From NCBI RefSeq assembly GCF_032452875.1, contig NC_083868.1, forward strand, positions 34,018,537-34,082,536: DNA of 64,000 nucleotides. Direction: 5' to 3'. The stretch is from Bos javanicus (Eukaryota; Chordata; Mammalia; Artiodactyla; Bovidae). Position 1 is the stretch's first letter. Every line of letters starts with the position of its first letter. A program made the position numbers and the translations under genes. Positions 35,290 to 47,094 of the stretch are shown piece after piece. A model generated the notes under the pieces. The model saw nothing but the letters and a program-made list of their open reading frames with translations, made no database searches and was not told the origin of the DNA.

Positions 35290-35870
35290 CTAATCCTCAT
35301 ATTGATCCAGGGGCCCCAAGTAATAGTTGAAGGAGGTTGTGGCCTTCGTAGGAGCTTGAACAACCATTTGTAACCTAAAAGCTTTCAGACAGTTAGAAAC
35401 AAACCACATTATATAGTTACAGATGTAAGGCAAAATAGTCATTAAGCCAAGTTAAAACATAATCAAAATTAAAAGTCACATTATGTCCATAGTTACATCA
35501 GTCCATTTTAGGATTGTTAGATGTCATCAGATCAAGAACAGATGTCATATAAGATTGTTGTTGGTGAAGGTTTTTGCAGAGTTGAAGGAAGTCCTTTCCT
35601 TGAAGCAGAGAAAACCACCATGGGGAGTCTTCAATTGATTGGGGGTGGCGGGGGGGTGGGGGGATGGGCGCTCCACAGACCCAGCAATTAGACCGATTGT
35701 GGAGGCTGGGTCAGGAGTCACCTCCCAGAGTTCTCATAATGTCTGTTGAAAAGCTGAAAGCTGGGTCATATAGTTAGCTAGTCCTAAAGCTTCAGGATCT
35801 ATGACAATATCTGTACACAAAAACAGTCTGTCATAGAGACAGCCCCTTCTTCTTAGGGGCAGTTGGAGCC
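35290..35870 (-). pseudogene. ERV env remnant (transmembrane C-terminus)
   Basis: The minus-strand frame near 35290-35340 ends in YYLGPLDQ followed shortly by a stop. This is the cytoplasmic tail type seen at the end of class I ERV transmembrane env proteins, just before the polypurine tract. The preceding 500 bases read as weak, stop-ridden env-like text. The surface subunit and most of the ectodomain are absent, so there is no functional env. Confidence 0.55.
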
Positions 35871-36092
35871 CTCATTAAAGCTATGGGTCAAACTTTAAAC
35901 CAACTGTCTTGTGTTTCCTGTGTTACCTTACATGGGTGTCTTTTAATAATGTCATTAGCCTTTTCAACTTTTTCTGAAGAGTGGGGTCTCCAGGAACAGT
36001 GTAAGTGATATTCTATTCCTAGAGCTTTCAACACTCCTTGAGTTACAGTAGCTTTAAAGATGGAGCATTGTTGCTCTGAACTTTAGAGTTTA
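35870..36092 (-). pseudogene. ERV pol remnant: integrase core piece
   Basis: Minus-strand text carries TQGVLKALGIEYHLH and RPHSSEKVEKAN, matching the end of the retroviral integrase catalytic core. That block contains the last acidic residue of the DD35E triad, here seen as the E of SSEKVEK. A stop follows. Everything between the RT start at about 36110 and this block is deleted, roughly 2 kb by comparison with an intact pol. Confidence 0.75.
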
Positions 36093-36109
36093 AGGTCTCC
36101 CCCTTACAT

Positions 36110-36532
36110 CATGAGAAGTCAGTACAGTAAGATTTCACCCATTCCTTAACGTCAGGCTTTATTGAATACTGCTTTTGATGTGAAAATAGGTGAGGGTCTT
36201 TGAGCTTGTTAAAAACAGGAACAGTATTTTGTTCTTCACCCACAGTTTTTTTCATCAGTCCACACTCTAGGATTTAAATTAAAAAGAGTGGGTTCCATAT
36301 TTATGAAAACAGAGGCCTGGACTTTGCTCAGTATATCGCTCCCCAGAAGGGGTGAGGGAGAATCTGGCATGATTAGAAACTCATGAAAAAATAGGAAAAT
36401 AGCACATAGTCCCAGTGGCAGCTTAAAGGGTGAGTGAAATAATAGTATTTGGCTCATCCAGACAGCCCCATAATGGTAGGAAAGCAAACCAAGGGCTTCA
36501 GTGAGCACAGAGAAAGTTGCCCTAGTGTCCAA
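36110..36532 (-). pseudogene. ERV protease and RT start
   Basis: An open minus-strand frame of 98 codons at 36236-36532 matches class I ERV protease. The catalytic DTG triad reads DTR at its start, and the flap-to-C-terminal block SPLLGSDILSK is recognisable. The next bases down to about 36110 resemble the beginning of reverse transcriptase (LKDPHLFSHQKQY-type text) before the deletion. The Gly-to-Arg change at the active site would abolish protease activity. Confidence 0.78.
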
Positions 36533-36699
36533 AGAAATCTACTGATTGCCCCCTCCCCACACAGCTATTAATACTCAGGGTTCCTCAGGTGTAATTAGGA
36601 CGAGGGCTTGTGTGGGGGCCCCTGGGAACCTTTAATCTGGATTGTCTTGAGAGTTCAAACCCTGGGGCCTATGCCTCAGAGGGCAGTCTCTTCTCCAGT

Positions 36700-39200
36700 G
36701 TGGCCCTTGCAGACTGGACATGGATGCCTGAGGCATCCCACTTAAGATGCCCCTCCTTCCCACAGTAATAACAAGTCTGTCCCTTTTCACCTGGGTTCCT
36801 CTGGGCTTTTTTTCTCAGGCTGTTTCAGAGTAGATCTAACAGCCATTCTGGGGCTTCAGTCTTTTGCCTGGTTCTTTTTTGCCTCCTATTTTCCTGCTCA
36901 TATTCTCTACCATAATATACCATCTAAGCCAGTTGCAACAGTTTTTTAAAGACTGATTTGATCCAAATGCCTATTTTCATAACTTACAGCAGATATCTGG
37001 AGCTGACTAAGTGAGAAATCTATCTTTTACCATCATTTCTCCCTCTGCACTTTCAGGATGAGCGTCATTAAACTTGCAGAGAGCCTCCCATAGTTTATCT
37101 AGGAATTTACCAGGAGTTTCCTTCTCTCCCTGTTCTATGTCAATCAGCTTAGCATAGTCTAAAGTTTTACTGTGTGCTCGCTTGAATCCTTCAAGAATAC
37201 ATCTGACAAACAGGCTCTGTTATGGGAACTGCTTGGCTCCCAGTAGGGAGGAGGGCTATTTCATGTTCCCTCTTTCCACTTGCCTTCAAACCATTCATCT
37301 CCAAAAGTAGTAGCTTCCCTAAAACTCAAGCTCTTGAGTCAGGAGTCAGCATCTGTCCCAAGACATACATCTCTCCAAGTAAGCTCATAAAATAAAGTTA
37401 GTCCCGTAAAGGTTTCTCTGTACTTTTTGGATCCTTTAAATAATCTAGACTGCAACTGGGACTGTTTGAATTTCTACCAAGACTGAGGCAACCCTTCCTG
37501 GAAGGGTGTCCTAATTCTCAGCCTGTTCAGTTGGGAGCCCCAGATACAGGGGCAAAGTAAGAGAACAGGAGGCAGCTTAATGTTTCACACCCAGATCTTC
37601 ACCCTTGGGACATAAGTCTGGCATGTCTCACAGAGAGAAAGAGCAATTCATATGTCACCTCTACCCATTTCTCTTGTTTTCTACAGAACTGGTCTAATAG
37701 TAAAACAGTATTATAATTGAGACCTTTCAACAGGCCAGCATTTCCCATCTTACAAAGGATACTGTGGCCATTCAGTATCACAGAAGAACATCAGGAGTGT
37801 CTTTTTTAAACTCTGGGGATCAAACATCCCAGTTTTTTAAAATACATTTTAAAGAAGTTGTTCTGGAACTGCTAGCTCCCATCTGTAAGAAAGAAAAAAA
37901 GTGTATATGTATGGCAAAACCAATACAATACTGCAAAGTAATTAACCTCCAATTAAAATAAATAATTTTATATTAAAAAAAAAAAGAAAAAAGTGGTATC
38001 CACAGCCATGGCTTCTTTCCATTGGAGTCATCCCTCCCTGCTCTAGATGGGGTGTAGACAGACTTTCCACTGAAGCTTTCCTTCCCTGGTCAAACCTAGT
38101 CTGTCCCTTACTGATGCAGGCGCCTTACTCATCCCTCCTGGTTCTACCACTGAGGTGGGGTGGAGATGCACCAGAGATAGACTTGATGGCATCCCAAACT
38201 GATTTAATTCCATAATACCAGGACCTTTGTCTGATTTTTGCTCTTCCTCTGATGCCACCTGGAGTGCAACAGAGTAGCCTTCCAGAATGCCTCCCAAGCT
38301 TGGACTACTAAGGGAAGCATCCATGTTCTATGTGCCTGTGCACATTCTTGAGTACAGTCTTGACTGCAATAGAAGCACTGAGTTATAAAGGGATGAGCAA
38401 CAACCAAGATGTCCTTTCTGAGTGTCACCACACCAGTATAGCAAAAGAGATGATGGAGGGTTGGCCAGCGAGGAAAGAGTGATTTTTATCCTCAAGCTAT
38501 TAGGGCCAATCCTTCCAGTTCATTACCACAGATTCCACAAAAGGAATATCTAAGGACTTCAGACAAAAGCCATCAGAGAGCCTCCTCTGGTCCACTAAGA
38601 GCTAGCGTTACCAAAGGAACAAGCCCACTGTATTTCCAATCTGGGATTCTTGACCTAGAAACCTTGTGCTTGCTAGCAGCAGTTCCATCCATATAGTTTG
38701 GAGGCACAGTTACGACAAGGACTCACTTTTAGGACTCTGGCCCCTGAGGCAGGCAGCCAAGATAGTGATTTCTAGCCTGAGAGATGTCCCTGGAGCTAGA
38801 GCTCCTCCTTGCTCCCAGATGTGCTCTTAGCAAGCCTGGGTTCCCCATGACTACCAAGTTTGGGGTCTAAGTAAAAGTACACAGCAATAGCATGTATCAC
38901 AAGTCCCTTGGAAGTCTATGATTTGACAGATTAGATTAGTAGTTCTAATTCCCCATGCGATTATGAAATGGTCAGAGACCAGGAAAATCTGACTGAGAAA
39001 GGAAAGTTCGGTCCATACACTCACCCATTTCTGGCTGTTCCCCTCACAGGGACATTGGGTGTCTCTTGGCATTGGCAAGCTGGTATAAACTCTTGACAAA
39101 GCTCCTGTTGTTGGGGCTGCCTTCAGTCATTACGAGGCACCTCGAAACAGCAGAGCAGGGTTCAATGCTTGCTGCAAGCAGGGAGTATCATTCATTCACA
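36700..39200 (-). pseudogene. ERV gag remnant
   Basis: In gag order on the minus strand: a matrix C-terminal block at 37781-37599 (LLLDQFCRKQEKWVEV), a capsid major-homology-type block near 37175-37035 (ETPGKFLDKLWEAL, then EGEMMVKDRFLT), and a nucleocapsid zinc knuckle at 36775-36728. The knuckle reads C-YY-C-GKEG-H-LKWD-A, so the fourth zinc ligand Cys is replaced by Ala. Stops and frameshifts break all parts, and an L1 tail is inserted at 37904-37982. Upstream of matrix the text is too degraded to set the original start. Confidence 0.78.
37904..37982 (+). mobile_element. L1 3'-tail insertion in ERV gag
   Basis: About 80 bases of ruminant L1 terminus (ATGGCAAAACCAATACAATA, then CTCCAATTAAAATAAA and an A-run). 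A near-perfect duplication AAAGAAAAAAAGTG at 37890-37903 recurs at 37983-37995 with one A fewer. It postdates the provirus. Confidence 0.88.
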
Positions 39201-39297
39201 CAAGCATACTGTAGAATTAGTAAAGTAAAGCAGAAAATGTGTATACTGAGAAAGCAGAGAGGCTAGAGCTCTTGAGTGTTCTTACCTTGTCCTGAAG

Positions 39298-39315
39298 ATC
39301 CCAGATGAGCCCCCA
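39298..39315 (-). other. ERV primer binding site, tRNA-Pro type
   Basis: Minus-strand TGGGGGCTCATCTGGGAT starts three bases after the upstream LTR. It matches the usual tRNA-Pro complement at 16 of 18 positions as I remember it; both differences are CpG-type transitions. Confidence 0.88.
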
Positions 39316-39318
39316 AGA

Positions 39319-39848
39319 TGATAGCTTATGGGGAACAGTATGGGATTTGTGATCTCCGAAGAAGGTTTAACTTTGGGACAAGGGACCAGGCTTGATCACT
39401 CAAGAGCATTTGTGTAGCCGTGTTTTATTAAAGTGCAAAAAGGGACAGAGAAAGCTTCTGACAGACATCTGAAGGGGGATGGAGAATGCACTCCCCCCAC
39501 CCCACCCGCCCCGCTAGTCTTAGTAAGGGAATTACATACTTTGTAAATTGGTTATTACAATAAATCAAAAGATTGTCTCAAGGTTGTAAAGATTTTACTA
39601 GACCCATTTCCATAATATACACTTTAAGATAACAGGATTAGTCAGAAAGTTCTCAAGAAGGAGAAACATGTCCTCAAGCAGGACACATTATTGTTATATA
39701 ACCCTTACTAAGACGAAGGAATATAGGAAAAAAAAAAATCTATCCTTTCCTCCTCCTTGAGAATTCCAGACCCTTCTCTCTTCCTCCTCCTCCTTCTTCT
39801 CGGGGACCCTGGACTTCTTATCAACCTACCTAGGAATTGACTTTCTCA
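39319..39848 (-). repeat. ERV 5' LTR
   Basis: 530 bases with TG...CA ends on the minus strand. It is about 35 bases longer than the 3' LTR, mainly through a C-rich stretch at 39490-39515 and a CTT/CTC expansion near 39775-39800. Confidence 0.93.
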
Positions 39849-39852
39849 AAAC

Positions 39853-41212
39853 TTTTCCAGAAGAGCCCAAATAAGCATCAGTAAATTGTCCAGGGAAAAA
39901 ATTGTTCTTCCCCTTTGTATAAGTTGACAGAAACTTTGTGTCTTCATATGCCTTTCATATAGCTACTTACTGAGATACCAAATGTCACTTAGTATGACTT
40001 AATTGAATGTTGCTATGAGCTTTGTTCAATCCTGATATATAAATTAATAGAGCCATGAGCAAAGAGTTGAAATTCTTCAAGCATGTGACCTAAGCATCTT
40101 GGAAATTTAGATTTTTTTTTTTTTCAGTACAAGATCATTTCAGCCAACACGTACGCTGTTTCTATTTTTAAAATTTCTCCATATGATTGATAAGTGCATT
40201 GGTACAAAGTCACCTATTCCTGTCTCAGATAATTTATTTTCTCTTGAAGAAGAAAAAAAAATAAGAGTGACTCTTATTGTTTGATTGCAAAATAACAAAT
40301 TATCTCACATATGGAAAATTCTCCTACCTGTGCCAGGACCACTTATACTATTCAAACTGAGATTTAAAAATTTACTTGTTACTCCCCTCATTTGAGTTAT
40401 ATTCTTTCACTTACTTAGGAAATACAATTGAAGCTAAAGTATATATAATTTACTTTTCTTGAAAAGTTATCCTGTAGCTCATAAAGACAACTGGAAACTA
40501 GTGTTTCATAAATCATTTGAATTTTAAGGAATCATGTAGAGGATTTCTAAATTCAAAACCCTTCTTTCTACAAATTATTACTTCCTTAAAAGTTCTTGAG
40601 GGATATAAGATATATATTTGTATAATAAGTTGATTATCTATTATGTGTTAAGCACAGGTCTAGCAGGTAGGAACACAAAGGGCTTTGTCTACGAATATCT
40701 AATACTCTCTCATTTCCTATTACTAGATTATAGAATACAAGAGCACACACTGATATTTCCAGAATTTTAAAATGGGTATACTGTTATTTTATTTTCTTTG
40801 TTAAGGGCTTGGTTTATTGATCTACTAGCATTATGACAGTGTCATCTAGTGGTTCCTACACCAGATCATAGGCACGTGCCTGTATAGGTGTTTTACTTCC
40901 AGCCAATGAATTTCACCTGATAAAGCAAGTTATACATGTTATGCATACATATCTTTCTATACACACTAACCTTCCTGGAACCTTGTATTAAAAGCCACTA
41001 TAAAGAAACATTCTCAATAGGTCACTTGAATAAAATGACCTGATTGCATCTGTCTCTCCATGCTATAAAGCCCATTGCGAACCTTTAAGAAATAGATGAA
41101 AATACAAGTTGAATTAGTATTTTTAAATTAAATATCATTAACTTAAATTATAACTGTATTGTAGTTTTTATTGATACTTTATTGATAGCATTCAAGAGAG
41201 TGTATATGCATT
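39853..41212. other. Unassigned intergenic DNA
   Basis: AT-rich. A weak MIR-like phrase (CTATTATGTGTTAAGCACAGG) near 40638 is too short to call. Confidence 0.5.
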
Positions 41213-41424
41213 GCATAGTTGCTTTGGTCATGTCTGACTCTTTGCGACCATATAGACTGTAGCCCTCCAGGCTCCTCTGTCCTTAGGGTTCTCCAGGCAA
41301 GAATACTGGATTGGGTTTCCATGCAACCTTCTAGGGGATGTTACTAACCCAGGGATTGAACCTGTGTCTCTTATGACTCCTGAATTGGCAGGCAGTTTCT
41401 TTTATCACTAGCACCACCTGGGAA
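41213..41424 (-). mobile_element. Bov-tA SINE
   Basis: Antisense Bov-A unit with a diverged head complement (GCACCACCTGGGAA) at the right end. Confidence 0.88.
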
Positions 41425-42761
41425 ATAATTAACTTTTAATTATTTAGGATTAAAACACATAATCTGGGACATTATGAAAACTATTTTTGCAAAACAGACC
41501 TGAAATTTATCTTTTCCACATTAAAAAGTACTTAAGTCCCAATACAGTTCTAGAGTTTCAATCAGCAACCCTGTGACACCCTCAAATCCAAAGATAAAGG
41601 TCATCTACAGAACATAGATAAAGCTTTGTAATAGGGGCTTGTTGGAGCAGTTCTAAAAGTTCCTGTGCAGCACCATCATTCCACAATGTTTTCTTTAAAA
41701 GATAATATATTTTTGCGTGAGATTTCTCTCCTCTGTCTGCTTTTATGTACCTCGTTAATTTTGTTCTACTTGCTATGTGATTGCATTTTTTTTTTTTTCC
41801 TTCTTGTTCTGAGTCTACCAGTTTCTGCAAAGTTATGACCTGAGCAACTCACATTACTTTCTGGGTGGTTTATGTAAATAATAATAATAAAAACCCCTGA
41901 AGCTTTATCCCTGTTCCCAGTGGTATCCCACTGACCTCTTTTCAGCTTGAAAAGGTTCTATCTATGGCTGATGTTTTTTATTTCTTCCCACTGGCAATTT
42001 TCAGCCTACTGTGCTTCTTCATCTGATTTCTTGACTCTTTCTTGACTTAAGAATTAATTATTGAAATCTATCAGATGCACTCTGAAAATGTCAGTGTATT
42101 TGGTTGGATTTACTAAGAAGCACAGCTTTTCAGCCAACATGATATTGGAACTGAATTTCAAGTAGTGCTTTTCTTCACACATTGCTTTCACAGGCAACAC
42201 AAAACATAATGCAGATGATCTATACCATCTCTGAAAAGGTTTGTGTGGTAGAAAGCCGTTTGTCTCTATCACTTTAAAGCAGAATGTTTACCTTTGCATT
42301 TTAGTGCCTTTATTTCTCATTGGAACTTTAATAAACACTTTGTATAGAACTACAAGAGACTCACAGAAGCTGTCCATCTATCCTCCAGCCTCCAAACCAG
42401 CCTGTAGCTAATTTAATCTGTCCAATTCAGATGGTTATTGATCCTGGTATAAAAGGAATCTACAATCTTTCTTGTATTTGGTGGAATATTCTACAAGCCT
42501 ATTCTCACAAACTCAGACATAAGAATGCATACACTGAATAGCACAACAAGGCAGCTTGAGAGTGAAAGCAGTTTAAACACAAAGATTAAAATCACCTAAA
42601 GAGAGATTCAAATGCATTTATTAAAACAGTCTAGGTGTGGGTTTAAGAAGGGAAGGGCTGCTTTAATTTACAAGACATAATTTTAAAAGAATATTAATAA
42701 GATAATGTTTTAAAGAGCTTATACTTCATACTTATTTACTAACTTCTAAAATAATTATTAG
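41425..42761. other. Unassigned intergenic DNA
   Basis: No recognised repeats. Minus-strand frames at 41582-41830 and 42054-42272 show no family features and are not supported as genes. Confidence 0.5.
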
Positions 42762-42862
42762 GCACATGGCTACCCACTCTAGTATTCTTGCCTGGAGAAT
42801 CTCACGAACAGGAGTCTGATGTGGAGTCCATGTGGTTGCACAGTCTGATACGAATAAGCACA
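42762..42862 (+). mobile_element. Old Bov-A fragment
   Basis: A diverged Bov-A body (TACCCACTCTAGTATTCTTG, GGAGAATCTCACGAACAGG) without head or tail. Confidence 0.7.
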
Positions 42863-43021
42863 ACCCGCAAGTTAACTGTAGGCCAAGCTCTGTTTCAGGT
42901 GTTTCATTTTCACTGGTGTATATCACAAAGCAGAAAAAAATCTCTATCCTTACAGAACGTATGTTCTAGTGGAGACGGCGGGTAGACAAGCGACAACACC
43001 GCAGAATAAGGAAACAGTACT

Positions 43022-43306
43022 TGGAGAAGGCGATGGCACCCCACTCCAGTACTCTTGCCTGGAAAATCCCATGACCGAGGAGCCTGGTAGGCTGCAGTCC
43101 ATGGGGTCGCTAAGAGTCGGACACGACGGAGCGACTTCACTTTCACTTTTCACTTTCATGCATTGGAGGAGGAAATGGCAACCCACTCCAGTGTTCTTGC
43201 CTGGAGAATCCCAGGGACGGGGGAGCCTGGCGGGCTGCCGTCTATGGGGTCGCACAGAGTCGGACACGACTGAAGCGACTTAGCAGCAGCAGTAGCAGCA
43301 GCAGCA
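43022..43306 (+). mobile_element. Bov-A2 SINE (dimeric), young-looking
   Basis: Two Bov-A units with few differences from the common form and an (AGC)n tail. CpG dinucleotides are well preserved (GTCGGACACGAC twice), which suggests a recent insertion. Confidence 0.93.
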
Positions 43307-43392
43307 CAATTGTGTTTGAAGGTGATTAGTATATGAAGAAAACAGAGGCAATGAGGTTTAGATATGCCTGGAGGTGGGAGGATTGCTATTTT

Positions 43393-43437
43393 TTTGAATT
43401 AATTTTTATTGAACCACAGTTGCTTTTTAATGTTGTG
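43393..43437 (-). mobile_element. L1 3'-tail scrap
   Basis: AATTAATTTTTATTGAACCACAGTTGC resembles the antisense tip of cetartiodactyl L1. Very short. Confidence 0.35.
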
Positions 43438-44314
43438 ATAAGAAGGCTTTATTGAGAAGATGACATCTGAACAAACTGAAGACAGTGAGGGATCAGGCGG
43501 TGAGGATATTGAGGGAAGAGGATCATGTGTCAAGGAAAAGACAAGAGCAGAATGCTTCAGGATGTGTTACATCCATACTTAAGAGCAAGGAAACTGGTGT
43601 GGGTAGAGCAGACTGAGGCAGAGAAAGAAAGTGAGATGTTGAAGGAGTAGAGGATATTAGATTGGCCACTGGACCTGTTCAGGAAGGATTTTGGTCTGCT
43701 ATGGACCAAGCTTATGGTTGGTTTATGGACTCAACTTTTAAACTAAATTTTAATGGGAAAGCATTGGAAGTGAAGAGTGACATGGTCTGCCTTATGTATT
43801 TAAAAGATAAGCCTGGTTGCTGTATTGGGGTGGAGATAATAATGTAATATTACAGGAAAGAATTGGTGGTGGCTTTTATCAAGTGTTAGCATGAAGGTGG
43901 AGAAGAAATCACAGTTGGTTTAAAAAGATAGCCAGTAAAATGTTCTCATAGTTTGGAGGCAGAATACTAGAGAAATTAAAGAGTCAAGATGTCTACAAGG
44001 CTTTGATATATGCCAAAGGGAGGATGGCTTTCTGATTTGCTGAGGTGGAACGATTACAAGAAATAATGTACAAATATATATATGGAAAAGTTTATGGTTG
44101 ATATCCTATTTTCACAGCTGAGACAAATAGCCAATATATGCTATAGACATTATTCATAGATATATATGTATCTATAATATATATGCATAATATTAATAAT
44201 GATACAAAATTATATAATATTTCATAATATTAATAATCCAAAATATTTCCAAACTCATAGGGAAATTTATGTTGTTTCCTCTCTCCTCCTCCTTTATACA
44301 AAGTGCTTCAATAA

Positions 44315-44640
44315 AGGTGCTTTAAATATATTCTTACATTTCAATTTTTTATTTCTAGGAGTACCAAGAAGTTAGGCTGCTGGGTTAAATTATACAGCTA
44401 TTTGTAAAATCTGTTTTTACATTATTCCGAATTACTTTCATATGAGATTGTGAAAATTCACTTTTTTATCAACACATATTCACAAATGCAAGAGTTTCCA
44501 CTCCAATGAATCTTAGCTAACATCAGATAGAATCACTTTTTAAAAAGTATTTTGTCTAACTTGATAGCTAAATAATATTACATTCTTGCTTCTATAGTAT
44601 CCTTGTGTACCTGATATAATTAACTGGAATTCTCAAAGCA
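44315..44640 (-). mobile_element. Ancient L1 (L1M-like) fragment
   Basis: Antisense ORF2 C-terminal pattern: GGCTGCTGGGTTAAATTAT, then GCAAGAGTTTCC and AGCTAACATCAGAT. Strongly diverged. Confidence 0.45.
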
Positions 44641-45106
44641 TTTTTGAACCATCTTTCTGAAAGTAAATAATGATTACTCAACATGTGCTTCTAGCAAATT
44701 AAATTTTAAAATATCCTCTTGTTTTTTAAAGTATTTCAAAGAGGCAACAATATTTGTTAGAGTGCTAAGAACTTAGTAAGTTTTTTAAAATTTAATATAA
44801 TATTTACAACTGATATCAGAAGGTTTTATATTCATAGATTAAGAAGTTGAAAGAATGAAAAATTATACATTCTGCTCAATTATATATTTATTGTTAGTTT
44901 ACATTGGCTGATTTTTAAATACAGAATTATTTGTAATAATAATGATAGGAAAATTATGTAAATAATTTTAGATGAAATTCTGTGAATTAAAATTAGAGAG
45001 TCTTCCCTATTTTCTTTTCAAGGATTACTCACATTCATCTGGGGCTTCTCTATCTTTCTCTGACTCAGAGGCACACTGGTTCCCTAGGGAACCAGTGTGT
45101 TCCCTG

Positions 45107-45138
45107 TGAGGGGTGGGTGGGTGGGGGTGTGTGTGTGT
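45107..45138. repeat. G/T-rich simple repeat
   Basis: (GGGT)n passing into (GT)n, next to the SINE start. Confidence 0.85.
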
Positions 45139-45336
45139 TGGCTGCTCAGTCATGTCTGAGTCTTTGTGACCCCCTGGATTGTAGCCTTCCAGACTGCTCT
45201 GTCCTTGGAATTCTCCAGGCAAGAAACTGGAGTGGGTTGTCATTTCCTTCTCCAGGGGATGTTCCTGACCAAGGATGGAACCCTGGTCTTCTGCATTGCA
45301 GGCAGATTCTTTACCACTGAGCCACCAGGGAAGCCC
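45139..45336 (-). mobile_element. Bov-tA SINE
   Basis: Antisense copy with intact head complement (GAGCCACCAGGGAAGCCC) at the right end. Confidence 0.93.
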
Positions 45337-47094
45337 TAATTTCTCTCCTACTAACAGACTTTTCTTCTTGTGGGTGTGTCTTACCTCCCAGCCTCAAACC
45401 CATCATGTTTCTCTCCATTTTTTTTTTTTTAGTCCAAATTTAACTTCTTAGGATCTAGGCCTTTAATATCTGAATGAACCAGAATAACTTCATTTCCTGT
45501 AATTGTTTAACATATATATTTTCCCTGTGTTGTTACATTGAACAGCCTAACTACTGCCTAGTTTAGGAGAGGGGATCAAGGTGAAGAAGAAACCTAAATG
45601 GATTAGGAGATGTATGAAAGAAATATAATAATAATATTTCAAGACTATGCCACCTTATTACAATAACTACCTGAAGTATTTCAAGCAAAATCCTATACTT
45701 ATCTGATCCTTAAATGTTTATCAAGAATTTGTACTTATATTTTAAAAATTATAATTCATTTAACCTTGTGAGATAACAGTTTTATAGATGAGGAATGCAT
45801 GACTTAAAAATATTAAGTAATTTATTTTAGGGTTATCTATGAGTAGATACCTAACACATTACAGAAACTCAGATCTTTGTATTTCATGACAAATAATTTT
45901 CTACCTACAATTTCTTAGATGTTTGTATATTAACAGAAATAAGTTTTCCTCCCTCCATTTAAAAGGAAATGGGGAATAAACACTTACAGTAAGTAATGAG
46001 AGGTTGATAGAGTGCTGGATAAGAGGAGAAGCAATCAGTGGGAATAAGAGGGTGAGGGGCATAGGATCAATTCCAAAACATAAGTTTCTGTGATGTTCCA
46101 GTGCCTTGTAGCTGAGCAAAGGATGTTAAACACTTATGATAGCAGTGGTGCAATAAGAGTATAAATCACTAGCCCAGATGTAATGTGAAGACTTTCATAA
46201 TTTGAAATATAATGATATCTTCAGATTTATGAAAACTTTGGACATTGTTAGATTCACAAACACTCAATCTCTGTTAATGAGATCATCAAAATAGCATAAT
46301 CAGTGTCATGTTTTTTTTTTAATATATTACATAGTATGTTGGAAAGTTTTCTGGTAGATTATGTGCTCTAGGATGACATTAGTATGGACCCAATATAAGC
46401 AGATATAGCAATTGATATATTAAAAACTTTGATGTAAATGGGTTTCCTCCATTAGCTGTAATAGCATGTGAATCAAAGAAATGCAATTTTTTTATAATTT
46501 TACTATGATATCTAATATCCTTTCAATGTGTCTTTAAAAATTCATGTGTATGAAATTATTTTATAAGTTGAGAACTGTTTTTTTTTTTCTTTTTCTGTTG
46601 AAGCGTATCTCCATTAGTAGAAAAAGAAGACTATGAAACTCTTTAGAGATTTTTTTTTTCTCTATAAAACTCTTCAGGAACATTCCTCTTCTACACTTCA
46701 AAGCCTTTCTCTTGTTATACTGTTCTTAATAGGTCTCAATATTGTTAGATTTTAAAATAAAAGCATGGAAAATTCATTGTATTCTTCTTTTAATCAACTT
46801 TATCTCATTTATGTCTAGACAGCCATTAAAAAAAATAAGCACACAGTAGTGCCAAAAGAAAATGAAGCAGGCAAAATAGCTTAAATTGTCCTTGTCTCTC
46901 CTTTCTAGCCAATTTATTTTTCTACCCAGCTTTCTGATGGGTATCTGTGTTTGTGCAGGAACTCTGTCTATATCTACTCCAGCTGAATACTCACTTATCT
47001 GAGTCTAATAACATCAGGGCTCTAGATGCAAATGGGATGAGGAGACTAGGAGAAAGAGAGATTGTGTTAGTCATACTACATAGGGCTCATTTTT
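45337..47094. other. Mostly unassigned DNA
   Basis: A weak antisense MIR-like pattern at about 45690-45880 (TTTATAGATGAGGAATGCATGAC) is possible. No coding signal; minus-strand frame 45901-46119 is unsupported. Confidence 0.45.

Larger units (their letters stand above)
34675..39848 (-). mobile_element. Class I (gammaretrovirus-like) endogenous retrovirus, deleted provirus
   Basis: A provirus in antisense orientation bounded by two LTRs (39319-39848 upstream, 34675-35169 downstream) and a perfect 4-bp target duplication AAAC at 34671-34674 and 39849-39852. Next to the upstream LTR is a tRNA-Pro-type primer binding site. Next to the downstream LTR is a polypurine tract. The internal part is only about 4.1 kb. 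It holds gag remnants, a protease, a scrap of RT start, an integrase piece and the C-terminal tip of env, all with stops and frameshifts. Most of RT, RNase H, integrase and surface env is missing. The LTRs differ at roughly one base in ten by eye, so this is an old insertion. An L1 tail sits in gag at 37904-37982. Not capable of replication. Confidence 0.93.
42863..44080 (+). repeat. Candidate ancient interspersed repeat, family not resolved
   Basis: The text around 42875-43015 and 43440-43990 (phrases like GAGAAGATGACATCTGAACAAA, GGAAGTGAAGAGTGACATGGTCTG and GCCTGGTTGCTGTATTGGGG) follows a pattern I associate with a common, old mammalian interspersed repeat. A Bov-A2 at 43022-43306 interrupts it. 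I cannot name the family, and the open frame at 43662-43847 lies inside it. Confidence 0.35.

Noticed and set aside
43662..43847. A 61-codon plus frame as a small gene
   Set aside because: It lies in a likely ancient repeat and shows no start context, conservation clue or neighbouring exon signal.
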